From assembly GCF_026627445.1 (NCBI RefSeq), contig NZ_JAPNLJ010000002.1, positions 265,677-329,676 of the forward strand: a DNA stretch of 64,000 bases, written 5' to 3'. The translations under genes were made by a program, and so were the position numbers. The stretch comes from Streptomyces sp. H27-H1 (GTDB lineage: Bacteria; Actinomycetota; Actinomycetes; Streptomycetales; Streptomycetaceae). Positions 53,804 to 62,483 of the stretch are shown here, piece by piece. Each line of letters begins with the position of its first letter. Positions within the stretch are counted from its first letter, which is position 1. The notes below the pieces were generated by a model, which was not told the origin of the DNA, did not search any database, and saw nothing but the letters and a program-made list of their open reading frames with translations.

Positions 53804-54922
53804 ATGACCCAGCCCACCCACACAGACCCAGGGCAGTCCGGCGGGTTCCTCGCCGAGATCAAGGACGCCGTCACCACCCGGGCCGCTCTGCTGGTCCTGG
53901 GCGTACTGGCGCTCCAGCTCGCCTTCATCACCTCGTACGTCGGGGCCTTCCATCACCCCAAGCCCCGCGAGATCCCGATCGCCGTCACCGCGCCCGCCGC
54001 GCCGGTCGCCGAGCAGACCGCGAAGCAGCTCGACGCACTGCCCGGCACACCGCTCGACCCCCGCGCCGTTCAGGACGAGGCGGAGGCGCTGCGGCAGATC
54101 CAGAACCGGGACGTGGACGGCGCGCTGATCATCGACCCGGCCGGCAAGACCGACAAGCTGCTGGTCGCGAGCGGCGCCGGGGCCTCGCTGGCCCAGGCCG
54201 TCGAGGAGGTCGTCGGCCTCGTCGAGAAGACCCAGGGCCGTACGGTCCGTGTCGTGGACGTGGCCCCGGCCGCCGCCGGCGACGGGCGCGGCCTGAGCTC
54301 GTTCTACCTGGTCGTGGGCTGGTGCGTGGGCGGCTACCTGTGCGCCGCGATCCTCGCGATCAGCGCCGGCGCCCGCCCCGCCAACTCCGCCCGCGCCGTC
54401 ATCCGGCTCGGCGCGCTGGCGGTGTACGCCATCGCGGCCGGACTGCTCGGCGCGGTCATCGCGGGCCCCGTCCTCGGCGCGCTGCCCGGCAGCGTCATGG
54501 CTCTGTGGGGGCTCGGCGCCCTGGTCGTCTTCGCCGTCGGCGCGATCACCCTGGCCTTCCAGGGCCTGGCGGGCGTGGTGGGCATCGGCCTGGCGATCCT
54601 GCTGGTGGTGGTACTCGGCAACCCGAGCGCCGGCGGCGCCTATCCGTACCCGCTGCTGCCGCCGTTCTGGAAGGACATCGGCCCCTGGCTGCCGCCGGGC
54701 GCGGGCACGTACGCCGCGCGCTCGATCGCGTACTTCAAGGGCAATGACATCACCGGTCCGCTGCTGGTCCTGAGCGGCTGGGCGGTACTCGGCTCGGCCG
54801 TCACCCTGGCGTGCGCCGCATCGCGCAGGGGCCGGACCGGGGCGGCGGTGGGCAGCGGGCTCCCCGACGGACCCGAGGGCCCGGACCTCGCCGACTCGGC
54901 CGCGAAGGCGGCCGGCCGATGA
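53804..54922 (+). CDS. DUF3533 membrane protein
   Basis: This 372-residue protein has an N-terminal membrane segment (about 25-47), an extracytoplasmic domain of about 120 residues with DVDGALIIDPAGKTD, and five to six further membrane segments. This matches DUF3533 (YhgE/SNG1-like, ABC-2-related). Such proteins are thought to help export or lipid handling. It overlaps the acetate transporter by four bases (ATGA). Function unknown. Confidence 0.83.
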   Translation: MTQPTHTDPGQSGGFLAEIKDAVTTRAALLVLGVLALQLAFITSYVGAFHHPKPREIPIAVTAPAAPVAEQTAKQLDALPGTPLDPRAVQDEAEALRQIQNRDVDGALIIDPAGKTDKLLVASGAGASLAQAVEEVVGLVEKTQGRTVRVVDVAPAAAGDGRGLSSFYLVVGWCVGGYLCAAILAISAGARPANSARAVIRLGALAVYAIAAGLLGAVIAGPVLGALPGSVMALWGLGALVVFAVGAITLAFQGLAGVVGIGLAILLVVVLGNPSAGGAYPYPLLPPFWKDIGPWLPPGAGTYAARSIAYFKGNDITGPLLVLSGWAVLGSAVTLACAASRRGRTGAAVGSGLPDGPEGPDLADSAAKAAGR

Positions 54923-55581
54923 ACAATCCCATCGTCCGCAACCGCCAGGGACCCGCCGAACAGGCCGTCTCCGTCAAGCGGATGGAGCCCAGCGCGCAGG
55001 CGCAGCTGGGCGCCCTCGGCCTCACCGGCTTCATCGTCGTCACCACCATCGCCACCGGTATCGACGCGGGCATCTTCCCCGAGAAGCTCGGCCACTCCGT
55101 GCTGCCGCTGGTCGGGTTCTTCATCGGCGGGCTCGCCCAGCTCCTGGCCGGCCTCTTCCAGGCGCAGCGCGGCGACACCTGGCACGCCACGGTCTTCGGC
55201 GGGTTCGGGCTGTTCTGGATGGCGAAGGCCTGCCTGCTCCAGTGGGTGCTGCCGGCCACCGATCCGGCGCTGCGCGGGGATGTGAGCGGGCTGTTCACGC
55301 TGCCGTGGGTGTTCGTGGTGTTCGTCCTGTGGATCGGCAGCTGGCGGATCCACCTGGTGCTGCTGTCCACTTTCACGTGCGTGCTGGTGGTCTTCGTCGC
55401 CATGACCGTGAGCGGGTTCACCGGTTCCGTGATCTGGAACCGGATCACGGGCTGGAGCGGGCTGCTGGCCGCTCTCGGCGCCACCTATCTGCTCGCCGGG
55501 CAGATCATGGCGAGCACCTGGGGCCGGCAGGTGCTCCCGATGGGCCGCTTCCTGGCACCCGAGGAGCACCCCGAGGCATGA
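54919..55581 (+). CDS. YaaH-type acetate uptake transporter, second copy
   Basis: This 220-residue protein has six membrane segments of the GPR1/FUN34/YaaH family, but its signature is diverged (AQLGALGLTGFIV instead of NPxPLGL). It is coupled by ATGA to the DUF3533 gene, which suggests a different role from the acetate transporter at 5332. C-terminal segment GLLAALGATYLLAGQIMASTWGRQVLPMG is typical. Substrate unproven. Confidence 0.85.
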   Translation: MNNPIVRNRQGPAEQAVSVKRMEPSAQAQLGALGLTGFIVVTTIATGIDAGIFPEKLGHSVLPLVGFFIGGLAQLLAGLFQAQRGDTWHATVFGGFGLFWMAKACLLQWVLPATDPALRGDVSGLFTLPWVFVVFVLWIGSWRIHLVLLSTFTCVLVVFVAMTVSGFTGSVIWNRITGWSGLLAALGATYLLAGQIMASTWGRQVLPMGRFLAPEEHPEA

Positions 55582-55633
55582 CGGGAACGCCGAGCGCTGG
55601 ACGACGGGGCCGGGGCGCCAAGACCGGGCCGCC

Positions 55634-55729
55634 GACGTGGACCGGACCGACGTGGACCGGACCGACCTGGACCGGGCCGGAGTGGAGCGGACCGGCGTGG
55701 AGCGGACCGGCGTGGATCGGGCAGGCGTG
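55634..55729. repeat. 15-bp tandem repeat
   Basis: Six and a half units of GACGTGGACCGGACC-type sequence end at the GTG start of the broken ATPase gene. In the forward frame they read as the pentapeptide VDRTD and variants. Confidence 0.92.
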
Positions 55730-56939
55730 ATCACGACGCTCGCGGTCGAGAACTACCGCTCCCTGCGCAAGCTGATCGTCCCGCTCGGCCGGCTCACGGT
55801 GGTGACGGGCGCCTGGGGGTCCCCCCGGACGGAGTCTGGGGGATGGCACCGGCAAGTCCAGCCTGTACCGGTCGCTGCGGCTGCTGGCCGACTCCGCGCG
55901 GGGCGGCGCCGTCGCGGCGCTGGCCCGGGAGGGCGGACTGCCCTCCACCCTGTGGGCGGGCCCCGAGACGACCGGGCGGGCGGTGCGGGAGGGGCGGTAC
56001 GCCGTCCAGGCGACCGTTCGCTCCGAACCGGTCAGCCTGCGGCTCGGCTTCGCCGGGGACGAGTTCGGGTACGCGGTGGACTTCGGCCATCCCGTGCCGG
56101 TCCACGGCTCGCTCTTCGCCCTGGACCCCGAGATCAAGCGGGAGTGCACCTGGGCGGGTCCCGTCCTGCGCCCGGCCGCGCTGCTCTCGGACCGCGCGGG
56201 CCCGGCCGTGCGCACCCGGACCGCGGACGGCGGCTGGCACCGCACCCAGGGCGCCCTGCGGCCGTACGACTCCATGCTCAGCGAGCTCGCGGACCCGCAG
56301 CTCGCCCCCGACCTGCTCGCCCTGCGCGAGCTGATCCGCTCCTGGCGGTTCTACGACCACGTCCGAACGGACGCCGAGGCGCCGGCCCGCACCCCGCGCG
56401 TGGGGACCCGTACGCCGGTACTCGCCGCAGACGGCTCCGACCTGCCCGCAGCCCTCCAGACGATCCGGGAGACCGGCGACGACGCGGCGCTCGACGCGGC
56501 CGTCGAGGCGGCCTTCCCCGGCAGCCGCGTGGCGGTCGCGGAACGGGACGGCCGCTTCGAGCTGGAGCTGCACCAGCACGGGCTGCTACGTCCGCTGGGC
56601 GCGGCGGAGCTCTCCGACGGGACCCTGCGCTACCTGCTGTGGACGGCCGCCCTGCTGACCCCGCGCCCGCCCGCCCTGATGGTGCTCAACGAGCCGGAGA
56701 CCAGCCTCCACCCCGATCTGCTGGCCCCTCTCGCCGACCTGATCCTGACGGTGGCCCAGGACACCCAGACGGTGGTGGTCACGCACGCCGCCCCGCTGGC
56801 GGACGCCCTGGCCGCGGGCGTCCGCCGGCACCGGGTGGACCTGCAGACGATCACCCTGGTCAAGGACTTCGGCCAGACCGAGGTCGCGGGCCGCGAGGGC
56901 CCGCTGGACGAACCCCTCTGGTACTGGCCCAAGGGCTAG
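55727..56939 (+). pseudogene. AAA/ABC-type ATPase broken inside its P-loop
   Basis: The frame from GTG 55727 reads ITTLAVENYRSLRKLIVPLGRLTVVTGA, the start of an AAA15/OLD-like ATPase. At 55814 a 31-base palindromic element replaces what should be the Asn codon of GANGTGKS. The frame then shifts by one and GTGKSSLYRSL continues at 55845 to the end at 56939. Downstream motifs are intact: LSDGTLRYL, Walker B LMVLNEPETSLHPDL and the H-loop VVTHAAPL. A net 28-base insertion gives the frameshift. An internal start at 55983 would give a protein without a P-loop. Unless frameshifting restores it, the ATPase is dead. Confidence 0.85.
55814..55844. mobile_element. Short palindromic element inserted in the ATPase P-loop
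   Basis: The 31 bases start TGGGGGTCCCCCCGGAC and end GTCTGGGGGAT. TCCCCC (55820) pairs with GGGGGA (55838), with GAC/GTC inside, giving a strong hairpin. Sequences of this form are, from memory, widely scattered in Streptomyces genomes, so I read it as a REP- or MITE-like insertion. No second copy was seen in the window. Confidence 0.7.
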
Positions 56940-56959
56940 TCCGGCCTTCCGGCCCGGAC
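56939..56959. terminator. Weak inverted repeat between convergent genes
   Basis: GTCCGG (56939) and CCGGAC (56954) flank nine bases between the broken ATPase gene and the vWA protein gene. Confidence 0.35.
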
Positions 56960-56970
56960 CGGGCACAGCA

Positions 56971-58242
56971 CTAGCCGATCTCCACCACGCGCGCCCAGTC
57001 GGGCGGCGCGTCCGGTACGTAATGGCCCTCGTCCTCGTCCCAGGACCCGGCCGACCGCCGCTCCCGGGGGAACAGCCCCACCACCGTCCGGCACGGCGGC
57101 CGTGTGCTCGGCCAGGGCGTCTGTCCGTCCGTCAGAACCACGATGACGTCCGGCCGGGCCCCCGACCGCAGCGCCGTGGCGAAGCCCGTGCGCAGATCCG
57201 TACCCCCGCCGCCGATCAGGACGATTCCTTCGGCCTGGCACAGCGGCTGCGCGATCCGCGCCGACGCGTCGCAGGGGACCACGGTGACCAGGTCCCGACG
57301 GCCGCCCACGGCGCGGGAGATCGCGGCGACCTCGAGCAACGCGCTGCCCAGTTCGCCGTCGCTCACCGATCCGGAGGTGTCGATGACCACGCAGACCCGG
57401 GGCGGCCTGCGCCGCAGGCTCGGCAGGACGGCTCCGGGCACCCCCGCCGAGCGCCGCGACGGCCGGCTGTAGGTGTAGTCGTCGCCGGCGCCCGAGCCGG
57501 AGGTCGCCGAGCGGACCGCCGCGCCCAGCAACTCCCGCCATGGCTGCGGCGGGTGGAACGCCTCCTGCGCCCACCGCTTCCACCCGCTCGGGGCGTTTCC
57601 CGGGCGGCCGGTGAGGCCCTGCGCCACCCGGAACCGGACCGCGTCGCGTTCCTGCTCGCTGAGCCCGTGCGCGCCGTCCTCTCCGAGGTCCCAGTCCCGT
57701 TCCAGCCCGTCGGCGCCGCTGCCGCAGTCCAGCCAGGCCATGTGCTGGGTGTGCGGCCCGAGCCCGAACCGGCGGAGGTAGTCCTCCATGAGCTGCCCTT
57801 CCGGCAGCCCCACGGCCGCCGGCTGGACGGCGTGCTCGGGCCGGACCAGCCCGTCGCCGAACACGTCGTCGTTGATCTCGAAGTCCGCCGCGATGTTGAT
57901 CCGCAGCCGCTCCCCCGGACCGTGGAGCCCGCGTTCGCGCGCGACCCGGTCGCCGCGCCCGTGGTGGTCGCGCAGCAGGTGGGACACCTCGTGCACCCAG
58001 ACCGCGGCCAGTTCCTCCTCGGACGTACGCTCCACGAACCCCGGCGAGACGTAGCACCGCCAGTGCCGGTCGACGGCCATCGTCGGCACCCGCCGCGACT
58101 CCACGACGTACAGGGCGAACAGTGCGGTGGCCAGGTAGGGCCGTACGCGTACGGCGAGCAGCCGGGCGGCGAAGAGCTTGTCGAGGTCCAGGGCGCCCGT
58201 GGCCTTCGGTGTCACCGCCGTCACAGCCGTCACAGCCGTCAT
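56971..58242 (-). CDS. vWA protein with HExxH metallopeptidase domain
   Basis: This 423-residue protein combines a putative metallopeptidase (DUF2201-like) domain with HEVSH at residues 84-88 and a C-terminal VWA_2-type domain carrying the MIDAS start DTSGSVS. It is the third gene of a minus-strand operon and its ATG overlaps the MoxR stop (ATGA). MoxR-vWA pairs act as chaperone modules that insert metals or remodel complexes; some bacterial ternary systems with a third protein have been proposed to act in conflict. The N-terminus TAVTAVTAVT comes from a 9-bp repeat. Confidence 0.88.
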   Translation of the reverse strand: MTAVTAVTAVTPKATGALDLDKLFAARLLAVRVRPYLATALFALYVVESRRVPTMAVDRHWRCYVSPGFVERTSEEELAAVWVHEVSHLLRDHHGRGDRVARERGLHGPGERLRINIAADFEINDDVFGDGLVRPEHAVQPAAVGLPEGQLMEDYLRRFGLGPHTQHMAWLDCGSGADGLERDWDLGEDGAHGLSEQERDAVRFRVAQGLTGRPGNAPSGWKRWAQEAFHPPQPWRELLGAAVRSATSGSGAGDDYTYSRPSRRSAGVPGAVLPSLRRRPPRVCVVIDTSGSVSDGELGSALLEVAAISRAVGGRRDLVTVVPCDASARIAQPLCQAEGIVLIGGGGTDLRTGFATALRSGARPDVIVVLTDGQTPWPSTRPPCRTVVGLFPRERRSAGSWDEDEGHYVPDAPPDWARVVEIG

Positions 58243-59501
58243 CGGCCCGCCTCGACGGGTACGCGGGACCGGGCGGCCGCCCGGTCGGCGCGCCGGGACA
58301 GGGCCACCGCTCCGGCGAGCCGCTCGATCGAGGCGGGCACGTCCCAGTCCTCGCGGCGCAGCGCGGCGAGCGTGCTCGCGGGGACGACGACCAGGTCCGG
58401 GGCCCCGGTGTCGAGCGCCCGGACCAGGAGCGACCAGGCCGCGTCCCAGCGGGACTTCTCGGGCCGTCCCCGGACCGCCTCCACCACGCCCTCGAGTACG
58501 GCCTGGCGCAGATCACCCCGCTCGGGCAGGACGGCTCCTGCCGGATCGGCGAGCAGTGCCTCGGGATCCGGCAGGTCCATCCGGTCCAGGCTCGCCAGCA
58601 GCTCCAGTCCCGGTCCGTCCCCCACCGTGCCCCTGACCAGCAGGGAGAGCACGTCCCGGGAAGAGCCGGCGGCTGTCGCGAAGGCGATCAGGCGCAGGGT
58701 CATTTCCCAGCTCCTGGGGGACGGCCAGGGTCCGCCCCGGCGGGTTTCGCCGGAGGGCAACTGGTGGACGAGTTTGGGGCGGGCGGCGAGCAGCCCGCAC
58801 ACGGCCCGGCGGGCGAAGTCCACGGCCTGCGGCAGCCGTTCGGGGTCGAGCCGGGGCAGGGTCGCCCGGGGCCAGGTGCCGCCGAGGCCGCGTACCACGA
58901 CCTCGTGGTCGTGCGTCCACTCCAGGTGCACGAACCGGTTGGCCAGCGGCGGACTCAGCTCCCAGCCGTCGGCCGCCGAGGACCTCGGGTTGGCGGCGGC
59001 CACGATCCGGACCTCGGGCGGCAGTCGCAGGGCGCCGATCCGCCGCTCGAGTACGAGGCGCAGCAGCGCGGCTTGGACGGCGGGCGGGGCGGTGGACAGT
59101 TCGTCCAGGAACAGCAGCCCCCGGCCGGCCCGCACCAAGCGCACGGCCCAGTCCGGCGGGGCCATCGGAACGCCCTGCTCCGCGGGGTCGTCTCCGACGA
59201 TGGGCAGCCCCGAGAAGTCGGACGGCTCGTGCACGCTGGCGATCACGGTGGTCAGCGGAAGGTCCAGGGATTCGGCGAGCTGTGTCAGGGCCGCGGTCTT
59301 GCCGATCCCGGGCTCGCCCCACAGGAGGACGGGCAGATCGGCGGCCACGGCCAGGGTCAGGGCCTCCAGCTGCTTGTCGGGGCGCAGTTCGGTGGTCGTA
59401 TCGCGCAGCAGGCCCAACAGATGTCCCGCGACGTCGAGTTGGGTGGTATCGGCCTCGGGAGAGGAAGTGGAGATGGGAGCAAGTGGCGTACAAGCGGGCA
59501 T
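58239..59501 (-). CDS. MoxR-family AAA ATPase
   Basis: This 420-residue protein has Walker A GEPGIGKT (62-69), Walker B LLFLDE with Asp133 and Glu134, sensor-1 VAAANPR and the MoxR-type insert EPSDFSGLPIVGDD before Walker B. MoxR proteins form hexamers that act with vWA partners. It lies 79 bases after the 483-residue protein gene and overlaps the vWA gene by four bases. The ATG at 59501 has TTGGGGG-type upstream sequence only. Confidence 0.92.
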   Translation of the reverse strand: MPACTPLAPISTSSPEADTTQLDVAGHLLGLLRDTTTELRPDKQLEALTLAVAADLPVLLWGEPGIGKTAALTQLAESLDLPLTTVIASVHEPSDFSGLPIVGDDPAEQGVPMAPPDWAVRLVRAGRGLLFLDELSTAPPAVQAALLRLVLERRIGALRLPPEVRIVAAANPRSSAADGWELSPPLANRFVHLEWTHDHEVVVRGLGGTWPRATLPRLDPERLPQAVDFARRAVCGLLAARPKLVHQLPSGETRRGGPWPSPRSWEMTLRLIAFATAAGSSRDVLSLLVRGTVGDGPGLELLASLDRMDLPDPEALLADPAGAVLPERGDLRQAVLEGVVEAVRGRPEKSRWDAAWSLLVRALDTGAPDLVVVPASTLAALRREDWDVPASIERLAGAVALSRRADRAAARSRVPVEAGR

Positions 59502-59580
59502 GTTTGATCACCTTGGGGGTTCGTCATGGGCAGAACGGGGGCGTGGAACAGGGGGCAGAGCGGGCAGGCGGAGGTCCGGG

Positions 59581-61032
59581 TCAGCGACCGGTCGTGTGCC
59601 GCGGGTGCGAGCGATGTCCCTTGGGGCGGCGCGGACCGGCCTCGACGCGACCGGGCCCCGGTCCGACCAGGCCGGCCCTGAACAGCCCGTAGGTGATCCG
59701 CCGGAGCGCGGCCGCCTGCAGTTCGTCCCGCAGGGGGCCGGCGCGCAGCAGTGCGCCGGGGCCCAAGAGTCCCTCTACGACTGCCAGCGCACCGGCGGTG
59801 TCGCCGTGGTCCAGGCGTTCGCGGACGCCGGACAGCGAGTCCGGGCGACGGTGCGCCTCGTCGATGGCCCGCAGGCAGGGAAGCGGTGTGCCGCTGAGCG
59901 CGACCAGCAGCTCCTCCCGGCGGATCTCGGCCGGGTCGTGGTCCAGCGGGGCCAGCGCCCCGTCGACCATGCCGATCCGGTGCCGGGCCCCCCGGCACTC
60001 CACGAGGCGCGGCTCCGCCGGCCGGCCGCCACCCCCGGCAGGCCCGGCCGGCGACCAGTCCGGTACGAGGGCCCGGGCGACGAGCGGGTGCAGCCGATCG
60101 GCCTCGATCGCACCGGTGCGGAGCAGTTCGAGGTCGGGCAGCGTCCAGGTCGCCGCGTCGGGCAGGACCAGCGGCGGGGAAACCCCCGCGTCCGTGGCCG
60201 CCGGTGCGATCCGGAGCGCGGGCGACCGGGCACCGGCCCCGTCCCCGGCCCCATCCCCGTTCGCATCCGCGATCAGGTCCAGGTCCAGCCGGTGCCCGGC
60301 CCCGAGCCGCACGGCGACCGTCCCGGTGGACCGGCCCTGGGCACCGAGCACGATCGCCACCTCGGCCGCCCACCGGTCGATGGCGCAGCGGACTCCCGGC
60401 GGCAGCGCCTGCACCAGGTCCGGATCCGGGCACGGATCCACGTCGGGCTCCAGGAACGGGCGGTCGCCGCGGGCCGGCCGGTCGGCGCCGGATCTGAACC
60501 GCAGGTCGCCGCTCCTGCGCGCGTCCCACAGGTGGCGGTGCAGGTCGAGGCGGTACCGCGGGTGGGGATGGGGATGCGGGTGCCGGAGGGCGCCGGGCTC
60601 GGAACGGGAACCGTCCCACAGCGCGAGGCCGATCCGCTGACCGGCGTCCGCCCAGGCCGGTGGCGTGCGGGCCACGAGGTGCACCGGCGGTCCGCCGCCG
60701 GGCCCTGCGGGCTCGTACCGGGCCAGCGCGAGGGTCAGCCCCGGGCGCAGCAGTCCGTCGGGGGCGATCCTCGGCATGTGCCAGCGCAGGAGGTCGGGAG
60801 CCAGGTGGCGGAGGTCCGCCCGGATGCGGGTGGCGAGTTCACGGCCTCGCGTACGCGCCACGAAACGCAGGTTGAAATCGACGTCGACGCCTGCGGCGGC
60901 GCACGCCCCCGCCCAGTCCCCGGCGTGTCGCCGGGCGGTCGCGGTCTCGATCATGGAGGGCGGCACGGCGAACTCGCGCACGCGCAGCCAGAGGGAAAGG
61001 CGGGAATCCCCGTTCACGGTCCGAGTGAGCAT
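59581..61032 (-). CDS. 483-residue protein, first gene of MoxR/vWA operon
   Basis: This protein is not recognised. It has a basic N-terminal part (RLSLWLRVREFAVPPSMIETATARRHAGDWAGACAAAGVDVDF), a HPHPHPHPRYRLDLHRHLWDAR stretch near residue 150, a Gly/Ala/Asp-rich middle and a helical C-terminal region. No membrane segment or enzyme motif is visible. As the first gene of a MoxR/vWA operon it would be the client or targeting subunit. The HxH-rich segment could bind metal. Confidence 0.7.
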   Translation of the reverse strand: MLTRTVNGDSRLSLWLRVREFAVPPSMIETATARRHAGDWAGACAAAGVDVDFNLRFVARTRGRELATRIRADLRHLAPDLLRWHMPRIAPDGLLRPGLTLALARYEPAGPGGGPPVHLVARTPPAWADAGQRIGLALWDGSRSEPGALRHPHPHPHPRYRLDLHRHLWDARRSGDLRFRSGADRPARGDRPFLEPDVDPCPDPDLVQALPPGVRCAIDRWAAEVAIVLGAQGRSTGTVAVRLGAGHRLDLDLIADANGDGAGDGAGARSPALRIAPAATDAGVSPPLVLPDAATWTLPDLELLRTGAIEADRLHPLVARALVPDWSPAGPAGGGGRPAEPRLVECRGARHRIGMVDGALAPLDHDPAEIRREELLVALSGTPLPCLRAIDEAHRRPDSLSGVRERLDHGDTAGALAVVEGLLGPGALLRAGPLRDELQAAALRRITYGLFRAGLVGPGPGRVEAGPRRPKGHRSHPRHTTGR

Positions 61033-61149
61033 CAGCGCTCACCTTGCGTGGACGGGACCCCCATTCTGTGAATGCAAGAAGTCGTCATCGAGGCGAGGTT
61101 AACGCCCCTCCCCACGGCCTGCCAGGCATTTTCCGCCCCGCCGGCGGAC

Positions 61150-61406
61150 AGCGGCGACTGCCCTCCGTCCACCGCCGCGGACCGGCTCCGGTCAGCGTCG
61201 AGATCGCCTACACACCGACCAACAGCTCCTGGCTCAACCGGATCGAAGCCCAGTTCACCGCCCTACGCCACTTCACCCTCGACGGCACCGATCACACCGA
61301 CCACGAGAAACAGGGCAGCATGATTCGCCGCTACATCATCCGGCGAATCCGCCACGCCGACGACCAGGGCCTCCGCAAGGTCGTGGCCAGGGCGAACGTC
61401 GCCTGA
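61150..61406 (+). pseudogene. IS630-family transposase, 3' fragment
   Basis: The frame encodes YTPTNSSWLNRIEAQFTALR and then RYIIRRIRHADDQGLRKVVARANVA, the C-terminal end of an IS630 transposase with the last acidic residue of the DDE triad (the Glu in NRIEAQF). The first two-thirds of the gene are missing. No terminal inverted repeats were identified. The element is dead. Confidence 0.85.
61388..61406. repeat. IS630 end, copy 1
   Basis: CAGGGCGAACGTCGCCTGA forms the last codons of the transposase fragment. It recurs with one mismatch at 62187-62205. Confidence 0.75.
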
Positions 61407-61459
61407 ATCCGACCGCGTCGGCGTTCACGGGTGTCGGCCAGGCCGTAACTCTTCCGGCA

Positions 61460-62110
61460 TCAGGATGCCCTGGCCTGACCGGCCAGCCACTGCTTCACTT
61501 CATGCCAGGCGGCCTGCTCTGCCGTCTCGGTGCCCCACCACCATGTGAAAGGCGAGTTGTCGGACGTCAGCTCCTCCCGCCACCAGCCAAGGCTCTCAGC
61601 CAGGTGACGGCGGCCTACAGGGCCCGTCTCCGCCTCCCAGCGGGCAAGCCACGGGGTGACCGCGGAACTTGCGGTCACGCAGCTCTCGAACACGGCACAC
61701 GCCGCAATGGGCGGCGACTTCGTCCGCAGGGTCTGCGTCCACCACGCGTCCAGGAATCCGGCCACTGCCCCAGCCTGCTCGCGGGGCCACCGTGACCAGC
61801 CTGCCGCGGCCAGTCCACGGGCCATGAGATCGGACTCATCCTCGCCCTCGGCGAGCGCCACGACGAGCTGCGGCAGAACCCGACGGATGATCGCGGGCTG
61901 GTCGTCCCAGTGGAAAGGATCTTTCTGTGCGACCCGGCGGACAAGGTCCGCCGGAAGCGGAGCGCCGGGAGTCCGCAGCAGCTCGACCTCGCCCTCATCG
62001 AAGCACCGGCCGCAGCCGACCTCGCCCGCTTGGGCCGTCATGCCGGCGAAGGTCTTCGCGACCCTCGTCGTCGCAGCGGCAAGAGCACTGTCTTCTGGAG
62101 AAGCCACCAT
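61460..62110 (-). CDS. Hypothetical cargo-like protein between IS630 ends
   Basis: This 216-residue protein is not recognised. It has a CGRCFDEGEVELL segment, several Trp, and no membrane segment. I chose the ATG at 62110 because the longer frame starts with TTG placed too close to a Shine-Dalgarno. Base composition looks lower in GC than its neighbours. It lies between the IS630 transposase fragment and a second 19-bp copy of its 3' end. This suggests it came with the element. Confidence 0.62.
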   Translation of the reverse strand: MVASPEDSALAAATTRVAKTFAGMTAQAGEVGCGRCFDEGEVELLRTPGAPLPADLVRRVAQKDPFHWDDQPAIIRRVLPQLVVALAEGEDESDLMARGLAAAGWSRWPREQAGAVAGFLDAWWTQTLRTKSPPIAACAVFESCVTASSAVTPWLARWEAETGPVGRRHLAESLGWWREELTSDNSPFTWWWGTETAEQAAWHEVKQWLAGQARAS

Positions 62111-62483
62111 GTATCCCGTCAAGACTCCAGCAGGCTGACCCAGCCGAAGAGCGCGACGCTACCAGGCCAGAACTCAGCCATCAGAACAGGGCGAACGTTG
62201 CCTGACGTGGCACTCGCCAGCTCCTGTTCCGCCGCGCAATGGCCCTTACCCGCTTGAGCCGTTCAGCCACACCTGGAGTCCACCGTCCATGGTCGCGTTA
62301 CACGCGGCGGCCCGGACGGCCGGCCAGAGCCAGTCCGCCGGGTCCGCGGCCCGCGGAAGCGGCCGCCCTGCCCGGCTTCGGCGTCGCACACGCGGAAGCC
62401 GGGCCGCCCGCCCGGGGACGGGGGCACGCGCACAGCGCGCGCCCATACGGCCCCGGGAGATCCGCGCCGAAGGCGCCGCCGGG
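62111..62483. other. Intergenic region with second IS630 end
   Basis: Apart from the IS630-like 19-mer at 62187-62205, I see no gene or regulatory motif in these 373 bases. Open frames on both strands look like GC artefacts. Confidence 0.55.
62187..62205. repeat. IS630 end, copy 2
   Basis: CAGGGCGAACGTTGCCTGA matches the transposase 3' end (RANVA-stop) with one mismatch. Confidence 0.7.

Noticed and set aside
57022..61071. A 1,349-residue plus-strand open frame opposite the MoxR operon
   Set aside because: Composition is Arg/Gly/Pro-rich without motifs, as expected for antisense frames in GC-rich DNA; the minus-strand genes have clear domains.
61460..62122. TTG start at 62122 for the hypothetical gene
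   Set aside because: The GGAG is only two to three bases from that TTG. ATG 62110 is a better start, though its ribosome binding site is weak.
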